64,000 bases of DNA from Acidobacteriota bacterium (GTDB taxonomy: Bacteria > Acidobacteriota > Terriglobia > 20CM-2-55-15): positions 38,426 to 102,425 of the forward strand of contig JAJEEE010000024.1 of NCBI GenBank assembly GCA_022821145.1, given 5' to 3'. The stretch's first letter is position 1. Every line of letters begins with the position of its first letter. The notes below the pieces were generated by a model that saw nothing but the letters and a program-made list of their open reading frames with translations, did no database searches and was not told where the DNA came from. This document shows positions 27,782 through 36,404 of the stretch, in pieces. Both the position numbers and the translations under genes were made by a program.

Positions 27782-29581
27782 TCATCGGGCTTGCCGGACC
27801 TCGCGCGCCGGGATGACTTCCAGGTCCAGTTCGAACGCGTCGTTCTCATCGACGACGACGCGTTCGCCGCGGCCGGTGTAGCGGCCGATGAAGTCGGGAT
27901 CCTGGTAACGCACGCTCGCGGTCCCGTCCCACGCGAAGAGATCGTATTCGCCCGGGGCGATTCCCGTCAGGGAGTAGCCCCCGTTCCGATCGGTCCGCGT
28001 TCGACTCGGCGAGGCGAACGAGAGACCCTCCAGCGCCGCGTTCCCGAAGTCGATGGGTACGAGCGTGACCAGCGCGTTGGTCACGGGTTCCCCGTCGCGA
28101 TTCGCCGCGACGCCCTCGACGCGCCCGCCGTTGGGGCTGAGGAGCACGTAGAGCGGTTCGGCGAATCCCGGCCCGATCGTGATCCGGTCGCCGAGCGCGA
28201 CCTCGTCCAACCCGACCATGACGCGCTTCAGGTACAGGCCTTGATTCGGCATCGGGGCGTCGACGGCGTAGGCGCCCGGGGCGACGCTCCCGATCCTGAA
28301 TTCTCCATCGTCGTTGCGCATGCCGCCGAATCCGGCGACTTCGCCGTCGTGGTCGACCAGGGCGACCTGCGCGCGAGACCGTTCCAGAACCGAGACGGCT
28401 TCAGTCGCCGCTTGGGTGGCGGGGTCCTCGATGAAAAAGTTCCCGATGACGTCGATGTGGGCGATCAGCGGAATCGCCAGGTTCCGGATGTCGAGGTTCG
28501 TGACCTCGACGTCGACGTCGCCCTCGAGCCACCGTTCGCCGGCCGCCTCGGCGCGCGCCTCGAGGGTGTACGTACCCGGCGCCACGTTACGAACGGTGAA
28601 GCCTCCGTCGGCGTCGATGACGCTCGAGGTGTATCGCGAGCGGCCTCCAAGGACGGTGGCGGGTCCGGCGGGGCGCAACGACACGGTTGCAAAGGCCTGG
28701 ATCGGTTCCGGGGCGATGACCCGGCCCGAAACCGTGAACCGGGGACCCGGCGCCAACTCGATGTCCACGCCGCCGCGTTCCTCCCCGGGGGCGACGCTGA
28801 CGATCGTGGCGAGCACCGCGTCGGGCACGCCGGGATGGTAGGCGGTCATCTCCTCGGCGTGAGGTTGCGTGTTCGGCGTGGTGATGCTGGAAAAACCGCT
28901 CGTGGAACGCAGCGCGAACACGGAGACATAGTTGCCGGACCGCGCACCGGATGTGCCGGCGCTGACCCGGTAGTCCCCGGGGCTCAACCAGAACAGCCGG
29001 TATTGCCCGCGGTCGTCGGTCGTGGCGGTCTGCACGCTGCGAATGACCTCGTCCCCATCGGGAAGAACCTGGGTCTGCATGGCCGAAACGTGCGCGTAGG
29101 CCACCGGTTCGCCGAGAGCGTCGTACACGCGCCCCGTGACCGTCGCGGCCGGAGTCAACTCGAACGACGCGTCGAGAATGTCGCCGGCCGCGAGTACGAC
29201 CGCGATCCCGGCGGGTTCCCCCTGCCGCCGGCCGTATTCCTGCCGTACGAAACCGTTGCGGGACGCGGTGACGCGGTACGCGCCGGGCGCCAGGCCCTCG
29301 ATGACGAATCGGCCGCCGGCGTCCGTGGTGGCGTTGGGCGGCGGACCCGGCCGCAGGAACTCCACGATCGGGGCGCTGTCGTCGGCGTTCGCGACCGGCG
29401 TCAGCGACACGGCCGCGCGCGGGATCGGCACGCCGGTTCCGACGCGCGTGATGACACCCTCCAACGTGGCCGTCGTTTCCGAGGCGTCCTGCGCAACCGG
29501 GAACGGAGACGGAGCATCGGGCGGGACGCCGGCGCCCTGCGCAAGAAGAACGGTCGACAACAGAATTCCGACCGATGACAT
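27782..29581 (-). CDS. Secreted carboxypeptidase-regulatory-like domain protein (tandem copy 1)
   Basis: 599 residues with a short signal peptide (I-L-L-S-T-V-L-L-A-Q). It is built from beta-sandwich units of the carboxypeptidase-D regulatory-like type, with T-D-A-G-G-R-F-V-I-E-G-L-A-P-G-A-Y and later D-D-R-G-Q-Y-R-L-F-W-L-S-P-G-D-Y. Each unit has the 'GxFxxxxLxPGxY' core. The C-terminus carries I-A-P-G-E-Y-D-L-F-A-W and R-Y-T-G-R-G-E-R-V-V-V. It is one of three full paralogues with identical architecture and 18-bp spacers. Such proteins are common in Acidobacteria and are presumed to be extracytoplasmic binding or structural proteins. No enzyme motif was seen. Confidence 0.82.
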   Translation of the reverse strand: MSSVGILLSTVLLAQGAGVPPDAPSPFPVAQDASETTATLEGVITRVGTGVPIPRAAVSLTPVANADDSAPIVEFLRPGPPPNATTDAGGRFVIEGLAPGAYRVTASRNGFVRQEYGRRQGEPAGIAVVLAAGDILDASFELTPAATVTGRVYDALGEPVAYAHVSAMQTQVLPDGDEVIRSVQTATTDDRGQYRLFWLSPGDYRVSAGTSGARSGNYVSVFALRSTSGFSSITTPNTQPHAEEMTAYHPGVPDAVLATIVSVAPGEERGGVDIELAPGPRFTVSGRVIAPEPIQAFATVSLRPAGPATVLGGRSRYTSSVIDADGGFTVRNVAPGTYTLEARAEAAGERWLEGDVDVEVTNLDIRNLAIPLIAHIDVIGNFFIEDPATQAATEAVSVLERSRAQVALVDHDGEVAGFGGMRNDDGEFRIGSVAPGAYAVDAPMPNQGLYLKRVMVGLDEVALGDRITIGPGFAEPLYVLLSPNGGRVEGVAANRDGEPVTNALVTLVPIDFGNAALEGLSFASPSRTRTDRNGGYSLTGIAPGEYDLFAWDGTASVRYQDPDFIGRYTGRGERVVVDENDAFELDLEVIPAREVRQAR

Positions 29582-29599
29582 CGCGATTCCTCCTTGCCC

Positions 29600-31381
29600 C
29601 TATCGGATGTCCAGTTCCGTAATGGCTTGCAGGTTGACGTTCAGCGCGTCGCCTTCCCGTATGATGACGCGCTCGCCCCGCGCGGCGAAGCGGCGAACGA
29701 ACTCCGGATCCCGGTACGTCACGCGCTCGCTCGCCTCCCAGGCGAAAAGGCGATACTCCCCGGGCGGGATACTGATCATCGTGAAGTTCCCGTTCCGGTC
29801 CGTTCGGCTCAGGCCCTGGAACGCGGCCGCGCCGCTGGCCGTCGACTCCGGCGCGTCGATCCGCCGGAGCGTGACCGCCGCGTTGGCCACGCGCTCCCCA
29901 CTCGGGGTCGAAGCCACGCCCTCGATTCGCCCGCCATTGGGGCTCAAGAGCACGTAGAGCGGCCCGCTGAAGCCGGGCTCGACCGTGATCGGGTCTTCCG
30001 GTGCGATTTCTTCGGAGCCTACGAGAATGCGCTTCAGATACAGTGTGTCATCCGGTACGCCTACGCCGACCATGTATTCGCTCGGTTCGACGTTCTCGAA
30101 CAGGAAGCCTCCCTGGGCGTCCGTGGGTTGACCGTTCGGAGAAACGAGGACGTCATCGCTTCGGAGTCGGACGCTGACCTGGCTCCAATCCAAGCCCGCG
30201 ACGGCTTCCGACGCCGCCGGTGTGGACGCCTCTTCGACGAAGACGTTGACGGCGATGTCGGCGCCAGGCCTGAGCGCGAGCGTTACGTTCTCGACATCGC
30301 GGTTCGTGACCTCGACGGGCGCGTACGCCGAATACTCCCGCCCGCCGATCCCCCGCGCCCGGGTTCGCAAGATGTAAGCTCCCGGCTCCAGGTTCGAGAG
30401 CATGAAGTTCCCTTCGGCGTCCACCTCGCTCGCGTGATACGAGTTCGACAAGGGTGTGGCGCCGGAAACGGCGGAACTCGTCGACACCAGCGTCGATTGC
30501 GCGAGCGGATCCGGGCTCACGACACGACCCGAAATCGTGAAGGTCGTTCGGACGGCCAGCCGGATGTCGACGCCGGCGCGTTCCTCTCCGGCGCCGACGC
30601 CCACGAACGCCGCCAGCGCCTGGGTCGGCACGCCGGGATAGAACGCGGCCATCGATTCGGTGCGGGGCTCCACGTTGGCGTCCCGACTGAGTGCTGTGCC
30701 TCCCGTCCACAATGAAAACACGCGCTCGGGCATCGACGCGTTGATCGCGACGCTGGCGCTGATGACGTATTGGCCGGGGCGCAGCCAGAACAGCCGGTAT
30801 TCGCCGTGGTCATCCGTGGTCGTACTCACGACGTTCCGCAACGTCTGCCGTCCATCCGGACCGACTCGGGGCTGCATGGCCGCCACTTGCGCGAAGGGCG
30901 CGGGTTCACCGCGCTCGTCCAAGATCCGGCCCGCGATCACCGCCGCCGGGGTCATCTCGAATGACGCTTCGTACGTTTCGCCGGCTTGAAGCTCGACGGG
31001 CGGTCCGGAGGCCCCCGGCTCACTCCCGCCTTGCTCCTGCCGGAGGAAACCATTCCGGTAGGCGATCACTCGGTAATGGCCCGGAACGAGGCCTTCGATC
31101 ACGAACCGGCCGCCGGCGTCCGTCCTGACGGCGGGCGGTGGGCCCAGGACCTGGAGCCTCGCAATAGCGGCGGTGTCGTTGGGGTTTGGGAGCGGCTGCA
31201 ACTGCACGATCGCGAGTGGGATCGGCTCGCCGGTGCCGATGCGTGTCACGACGCCCTCGATCGTCGCCGTGCCCCCGGATGCGTCTTGTCCCACGGGAAA
31301 CGGTTGCGGCGCCTGGGAGGCGGCGCCGCCGACTCCCTGGGCGAGAACGAGTGTCCCAAGGATGACTCCGAGCGGTGACAT
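29600..31381 (-). CDS. Secreted carboxypeptidase-regulatory-like domain protein (tandem copy 2)
   Basis: 593 residues, colinear with its neighbours. Signal peptide T-L-V-L-A-Q-G-V-G-G, then T-D-A-G-G-R-F-V-I-E-G-L-V-P-G-H-Y, H-G-E-Y-R-L-F-W-L-R-P-G-Q-Y, and the end block P-P-G-E-Y-R-L-F-A-W with R-R-F-A-A-R-G-E-R-V-I. A strong AAGGAGG-type ribosome site precedes copy 1 within the 18-bp gap that follows this gene. The three copies differ at many positions, so the duplications are not recent. Probably co-transcribed. Confidence 0.82.
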   Translation of the reverse strand: MSPLGVILGTLVLAQGVGGAASQAPQPFPVGQDASGGTATIEGVVTRIGTGEPIPLAIVQLQPLPNPNDTAAIARLQVLGPPPAVRTDAGGRFVIEGLVPGHYRVIAYRNGFLRQEQGGSEPGASGPPVELQAGETYEASFEMTPAAVIAGRILDERGEPAPFAQVAAMQPRVGPDGRQTLRNVVSTTTDDHGEYRLFWLRPGQYVISASVAINASMPERVFSLWTGGTALSRDANVEPRTESMAAFYPGVPTQALAAFVGVGAGEERAGVDIRLAVRTTFTISGRVVSPDPLAQSTLVSTSSAVSGATPLSNSYHASEVDAEGNFMLSNLEPGAYILRTRARGIGGREYSAYAPVEVTNRDVENVTLALRPGADIAVNVFVEEASTPAASEAVAGLDWSQVSVRLRSDDVLVSPNGQPTDAQGGFLFENVEPSEYMVGVGVPDDTLYLKRILVGSEEIAPEDPITVEPGFSGPLYVLLSPNGGRIEGVASTPSGERVANAAVTLRRIDAPESTASGAAAFQGLSRTDRNGNFTMISIPPGEYRLFAWEASERVTYRDPEFVRRFAARGERVIIREGDALNVNLQAITELDIR

Positions 31382-31399
31382 GGCCGTTCCTCCGGACGT

Positions 31400-33187
31400 T
31401 CATTCGATGTCGCTGTCGGTGATGGCGTCGAGGTTCAAAGTCAGCGTGTCGCCCTCGCGAACGACGACGCGTTCGCCGCGGGCGGCGAATCGGCGCACGA
31501 ATTCCTCGTTCCCGAACGGCACGCTGTCGGTGGTCGCCCACGCGAAGAGCCGGTACTCGCCGGGAGCGATTCCGGCCAGGGAGTAGTTGCCGGTCCGATC
31601 CGCCTGGGTCAGATTCCGCGGCCCGAACGGCGAGCCGCCCGCGGACGCGCCGGTCATGTTGAACGGCAGGAGCGTGATCGCCGCATCGGCCGCCGGCTCG
31701 CCGTCCGGCCGCGACGCCACGCCTTCGATCCGCCCGCCGTTGGGGCTGATGAGCACGAAGAGCGGTCCGGTGAAACCGGGCTCGATCGTGATCGTGTCGT
31801 CCGGAGCGATCTCTTCCGAGCCCAGCAGGATGCGCTTCAGATACAGGCCGGAGTTCGGAAGCAACGTGATGTTGACCGTGTAGTCGCCCGGCGCGACGTT
31901 CTCGAGCAGGTAGCCGCCCTGCGTATCGCTGGGTTGACCGTTTGCCGACCCGAGAATGTCATCGCTCCGCAGCGCGATGCGGACTTGGCTCCAGTCGAAC
32001 TCCGAGGCGGCCTCGGACGCCGAAGGCGTGGCCGCATCTTCGACGAAGGCGTTGACGGCGATGTCGATACCGGGTGTCAGCGCGAGCGTGACGTTCTCGA
32101 CGTCGCGGTCCGTGACTTCCACCGACGTGCTGGCCGTCAACTCCCGCCCCCCGATCCCCTGCGCCCGAACCTGTACGGTGTAGGTCCCCGGCTCCACGTC
32201 CCGGATCGTGAAGTTCCCCTGCGAGTCCACCGGGGTGGAAGTAAACAAATCCGAGAGCGCCGAGAAGCTGAGCGTTGCAGGGCGCAACGATACCATCGAA
32301 AAGCCGCCGAGCGGAGACGGGTTGACGACGCGGCCCGAAACCGCGAACGTCCTTCTGACCGCGAGCCGAATGTCGACCCCGCCGCGTTCGTCTCCCGCGC
32401 CGACCCGGATCGGCGCCGCGAGCGCCTCGTCCGGCACCCCGGGGTAGAACGCCGCCATCTGTTCGGAGCGGGGCGCGACGTTCGGGCTGCGGCCGCTGCC
32501 CCCAGTCGCCAGCGTCAACGACGACAAGAAGGAGCCCGTGGACGTGCTGGCGCTGACGACGTATTCGCCGGGGTCGAGCCAGAACAGCCGGTACTCGCCG
32601 CGGTCGTCGGTCGATGCGCCCGCTACCGGGCGCAGGCCCTGCTGTCCGTCGGGACTGACAAGCCCCGGTTGCAGGGCCGATACCTGGATGTCCGGGACCG
32701 GTTCGCCGCGCTCGTCGAAAATCCTGCCCGCGATCACGGCGGCCGGCGTCATCTGCAACTCCGCCTCGAACGTTTCGCCGGCCCGCAGTTCGACGGGCGG
32801 ACCGGGCACGCCCGGCTCGCTCGCTCCATGGTCTTGCCGGACGAAGCCGTTCCTGAAAGCGGTGATCCGGTAGTCGCCGGGAGCGACGCCCTCCAACACG
32901 AACCGGCCGCCGGCGTCGGTCGCCGCCCTGGCCGGGGGGCCTCCGGCCGCGAGATCGGCGAGTGAGTTGAGGGAGTTGATGTTCCCTAGATTCCGGGCGG
33001 GCGTCAAGACCACTGTCGCGAGCGGGATCGGTTCGCCGGTCCCGAGGCGCGTCACGACACCCTCGACGGCGGCCGCGCCCTCGGCCGTGTCCGGGCCCAC
33101 GGGAAACGGTTGCGGCGTCTGCGGCGGCGCGCCGCCGATGCCCTGGGCGAGAAGGACGGTTCCGAGAAAGACTCCGAATTGTGACAT
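31400..33187 (-). CDS. Secreted carboxypeptidase-regulatory-like domain protein (tandem copy 3)
   Basis: 595 residues with a signal peptide (G-T-V-L-L-A-Q-G-I-G-G). It shares the same beta-sandwich units (T-D-A-G-G-R-F-V-L-E-G-V-A-P-G-D-Y; D-D-R-G-E-Y-R-L-F-W-L-D-P-G-E-Y) and the same C-terminal block (I-A-P-G-E-Y-R-L-F-A-W; R-R-F-A-A-R-G-E-R-V-V-V) as copies 1 and 2. It is now the first complete gene of the array because the copy upstream is broken. Confidence 0.82.
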   Translation of the reverse strand: MSQFGVFLGTVLLAQGIGGAPPQTPQPFPVGPDTAEGAAAVEGVVTRLGTGEPIPLATVVLTPARNLGNINSLNSLADLAAGGPPARAATDAGGRFVLEGVAPGDYRITAFRNGFVRQDHGASEPGVPGPPVELRAGETFEAELQMTPAAVIAGRIFDERGEPVPDIQVSALQPGLVSPDGQQGLRPVAGASTDDRGEYRLFWLDPGEYVVSASTSTGSFLSSLTLATGGSGRSPNVAPRSEQMAAFYPGVPDEALAAPIRVGAGDERGGVDIRLAVRRTFAVSGRVVNPSPLGGFSMVSLRPATLSFSALSDLFTSTPVDSQGNFTIRDVEPGTYTVQVRAQGIGGRELTASTSVEVTDRDVENVTLALTPGIDIAVNAFVEDAATPSASEAASEFDWSQVRIALRSDDILGSANGQPSDTQGGYLLENVAPGDYTVNITLLPNSGLYLKRILLGSEEIAPDDTITIEPGFTGPLFVLISPNGGRIEGVASRPDGEPAADAAITLLPFNMTGASAGGSPFGPRNLTQADRTGNYSLAGIAPGEYRLFAWATTDSVPFGNEEFVRRFAARGERVVVREGDTLTLNLDAITDSDIE

Positions 33188-33205
33188 GGCGTTGTCTCCT
33201 GGCGT

Positions 33206-33373
33206 CTACCGGATGTCGCTTTCCGGGATGGCTTCCAGGTTCACGGTGAGCGCGTCGCCTTCCCGAACGACCAGGCGTTCGCCCCGGGCCTCGAAGCGGC
33301 GTATGAACTCGGCGTTCTGAAACGGCACGCCTTCGGTCGCGTCCCACGCGAACAGCCGATACTCCCCCGGCGC
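33206..33373 (-). pseudogene. C-terminal remnant of a fourth tandem paralogue
   Basis: Reading from about 33373 to the TAG at 33206 gives A-P-G-E-Y-R-L-F-A-W-D, then R-R-F-E-A-R-G-E-R-L-V-V and E-S-D-I-R. This aligns end to end with the last ~55 residues of copies 1-3. Homology stops abruptly just before the A-P-G-E-Y motif (family: G-I-A-P-G-E-Y; here preceded by unrelated sequence). The gap to copy 3 is again 18 bp. No start codon or signal peptide remains, so this is a deletion remnant. Confidence 0.8.
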
Positions 33374-33831
33374 GCACACGCTCCCATACGTTGATTCGGA
33401 CGCATCCGTTCATTAGACCCCCTGCACGCCGAAACGGTTCCCCAAAAATCGACACCGGTTCGCGCCGAGCCGAATCGAATGCTCCGGACTGGAAAGCGAT
33501 CGGTTCCGGGCGCCGTCGCCGGACGGGAACGACGACGGCGCGGCGACACCGGGCCGACGTCCCGCCCCGGCCGCCTTCAGCACGTCCGGCAACGGCGCGC
33601 CTTCGCGCCCGCCCGACCTCCGGTCGGACACGGGTCACTCGATACGACGCGTTGGGCGGGCAGACTGACTACTATTCGATCGCCTTTCGATTCTTGATGG
33701 TGTTGTTATGTGAATCTCCGCCATTGTCGGTTAAGATTCGTGCGCCGTCCGCAGACCGTTTTTCGAGGCCCGGCGGCTGCATCCAGACGACCTCGCGGAG
33801 CCCCCGGGGTCGCTCGAATCGAATCGGCGGT
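33374..33831. other. Intergenic region between the broken paralogue and the hybrid kinase
   Basis: 458 bases without a convincing gene. The left edge is the break point of the fourth paralogue. The 33650-33760 part is less GC-rich than its surroundings and could hold the kinase promoter, but no clear -35/-10 pair was found. An in-frame ATG at 33697 could extend the kinase by 45 residues; the added sequence looks unstructured. Confidence 0.5.
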
Positions 33832-36186
33832 ATGGAAGCGATGAACGCGGACAGTCCGGGCGGGAAACCGCACGCGTTGCGCGAGCGGCTCGCTGAACTC
33901 AGCGAGGCCGGTATTCGTATCAGTGCGAGTCTCGATGCCGATGCCGCATGGCGCGAGGTCGTCGCCAGCGCCCGTGCGCTGACCGGCGCCGGATGCGGCG
34001 GGATCACGACCATGGACGCCGCGGGCGGCCTTCGGGGCCGCATCGTTTCCGGCGCGAGTTCCGAGGACTACCAGCAGTTCCTGAATCCGCCCCACGGGCC
34101 GGGCCTGTGGGAGTACGTGCGCGAGGCGCGACAACCGGTCCGGCTGCCGGACCTGGAGGCTCACCTTCGCGGGTGGGGCTTCCCCGACGTCCCGGCGCTG
34201 GCGCGGAGCTTCCTCGGGGCGCCGGTCCGCTACCGCGGCGCGCACGTGGGCAACGTGTACCTTGCCGACAAGGAGGGCGGTCGGGAGTTCAGCGCCGACG
34301 ACGAACAGATACTCGCGCTGTTGGCCTCGCTCGCCGGGGCCGCTGTCGACAACGTCCGGGAAGACCTGGAGCGTCCCGGACGGTCGAGTCTGGAAGCGCT
34401 CAGCGACATCTCGCCGTCGGGGGTGGTGGTGTTCGACGCCCGCGGCGGGCGGATCGTTTCGCTGAACCGGGAGGCGCGCCGCATCGTGGGCGATACGTGG
34501 GCGCCGGTCGGCGAGTTGCCGGAGGGGTTGCGCGTATGGCGCGCCGATGGGCGGGAGTTCCTTCTCGAGGCGTCCGCGCTGAGGCGAACGCTCCGCGAGG
34601 CGGTTGCGGTCCGCGCCGAGGAGATCGTAATCGAGTTTCCCGACGGACGACGGGTCGCCACTCTGGCGAACGCTGCGCCCATGCGCTCGGACGCGGGCGA
34701 GGTGGAGACGGTCATCGTCACGCTCCAGGACATGACCCCCGTGGAGGAGCTGGAGCGATTGCGGATGCAGTTTCTGAGCATGGTGAGCCACGAACTGCGG
34801 GCTCCGCTGACATCGATCAAGGGATGCGCCGCCACCGTGTTGGGGACGCCCCGCGCGCTGGACCCGGCCGAGGGATTGCAGTTCTTCCGCATCATCGACG
34901 AGCAGGCCGACCAGATGCGGGTGCTGATCAGCGATCTGCTCGACGCCACGCACATCGAGAGCGGCACGCTGACGGTGGCCCCCGAGCCATCGGATCTGGC
35001 CGTCATCGTGGATCAGGCCCGGAAGACGTTCCTCGACGGCGGCCGCGCCATTCCGGTCCAGGTGCACCTGCCGCCGGCGCTGCCGCGCGTGCTGGCGGAT
35101 CGGCAGCGCGTCATGCAGGTTCTGGGCAACCTGTTGTCCAATGCCGCCCAGCGCGCGCCCGCGTCGTCCGCGATCCGGGTCGAGGCGGTTTCGCAGGGAG
35201 CGCACGTGGCCGTCTCGGTCACCGACGCGGGTCCGGACGTTCCGGCGGAGCGCTTGGCGCAACTGTTCCGAAGGTTCGCCGCCGGAGGCCGGCCGGATCG
35301 CGAACGCGCGTCCGGCATGGGCCTGGCGCTGGCCATCTCGAAGGGCCTGGTGGAGGCGCATGGGGGCCGAATCTGGGCCGAGAGCGCGGGCGCCGGACCC
35401 GGCGCGCGTTTCACGTTCACGCTTCCGGTCGCCGGGGAGGCGCTTCCCGATCTCGCGCCGCGCCCGGCCGGGAAGCCGGGCCGCACCCGGCGTACCGGCC
35501 GGCGGGAACCGCTGGTGCTGGTGGTGGACGACGATCCGCAGGCGCTGCGTTACGTCCAGAGCGTTCTCAAGGACGCGGGCTATCACCCGATCGTGACCGG
35601 CGATCCGAACGAATTGTCCGCGCTGCTGGGTGAACACCAACCCGACCTGATCCTCCTGGACCTGCTGCTGCCCGGGTTCGACGGGATCGAGTTGATGGAA
35701 CGCGTTCCCGGACTGGCCCGTCGTCCCGTCATCTTCGTGTCCGGGTATGGACGCGACGAGACGATCTCCCGCGCCTTGAAGGCGGGTGCGGCCGACTACA
35801 TCGTCAAACCGTTTTCCCCGACCGAGCTCGTGGCCCGGATCCAGGCGGCCCTGCGGCGGGACGAGGCGCCGCAGGAGCCGTATCGATCGGGGGGCCTCGT
35901 CATCGACTACGCGGAACGCCGGGTGACCCTCGGCGGGAACCGGGTGGTGCTGACCGCCACCGAGTACGACCTGTTGTGCGCCATGTCGGTCAACGCCGGA
36001 CGGGTGTCCACATACGACTACCTGCTGCACCGCGTATGGCGGACGCGCCACGGCGGCAGCGCGCGTTCGGTGCGGGCGTTCATCAAGAAACTCCGCCGGA
36101 AGCTGGGCGACGACGCGGCCCGCCCGACGTACATCTTCAGCGAGCACGGGGTGGGTTACAGGATGCCGGAATCGGACGACGTCTAG
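33832..36186 (+). CDS. Hybrid histidine kinase with GAF, PAS, receiver and winged-helix output
   Basis: 784 residues and no transmembrane segment, so soluble. Order: GAF-like domain (about 15-180, with L-G-A-P-V-R-Y-R-G and S-A-D-D-E-Q-I-L-A-L-L), PAS-like (about 190-305), HisKA with S-H-E-L-R-A-P-L and phospho-His320, HATPase with N-box L-G-N-L-L-S-N-A and G2 box G-M-G-L-A-L-A, receiver (about 560-675) with phospho-Asp610 in L-L-D-L-L-L-P-G, and an OmpR/PhoB-type winged helix (about 690-780, ending Y-I-F-S-E-H-G-V-G-Y-R-M). The G1 box D-A-G-P-D lacks the usual second glycine. Kinase and DNA-binding regulator are fused, so sensing and transcription control are in one chain. Start 33832 is chosen because domain sequence begins there. 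Confidence 0.88.
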   Translation: MEAMNADSPGGKPHALRERLAELSEAGIRISASLDADAAWREVVASARALTGAGCGGITTMDAAGGLRGRIVSGASSEDYQQFLNPPHGPGLWEYVREARQPVRLPDLEAHLRGWGFPDVPALARSFLGAPVRYRGAHVGNVYLADKEGGREFSADDEQILALLASLAGAAVDNVREDLERPGRSSLEALSDISPSGVVVFDARGGRIVSLNREARRIVGDTWAPVGELPEGLRVWRADGREFLLEASALRRTLREAVAVRAEEIVIEFPDGRRVATLANAAPMRSDAGEVETVIVTLQDMTPVEELERLRMQFLSMVSHELRAPLTSIKGCAATVLGTPRALDPAEGLQFFRIIDEQADQMRVLISDLLDATHIESGTLTVAPEPSDLAVIVDQARKTFLDGGRAIPVQVHLPPALPRVLADRQRVMQVLGNLLSNAAQRAPASSAIRVEAVSQGAHVAVSVTDAGPDVPAERLAQLFRRFAAGGRPDRERASGMGLALAISKGLVEAHGGRIWAESAGAGPGARFTFTLPVAGEALPDLAPRPAGKPGRTRRTGRREPLVLVVDDDPQALRYVQSVLKDAGYHPIVTGDPNELSALLGEHQPDLILLDLLLPGFDGIELMERVPGLARRPVIFVSGYGRDETISRALKAGAADYIVKPFSPTELVARIQAALRRDEAPQEPYRSGGLVIDYAERRVTLGGNRVVLTATEYDLLCAMSVNAGRVSTYDYLLHRVWRTRHGGSARSVRAFIKKLRRKLGDDAARPTYIFSEHGVGYRMPESDDV

Positions 36187-36404
36187 GAACCGTTTCCTCC
36201 GTCCTCGAAGGGCGCCGGCGAGGCGCCTCGCACCGCATCGCCTCGGCTGATTGCCGATCCTCCTGCTCACAACGAGGGGGCCGTCGAGTCTAACGGCGCG
36301 ATGCGGCCCGTTTCCGCGCGGCTGGCAGCGAGGCGGGGCCGTATGGAATCGACCGGCCGTGGGGTGCGGTACAAGACCGTTGGCCGCGTTCGGAGGCGGG
36401 GAGC

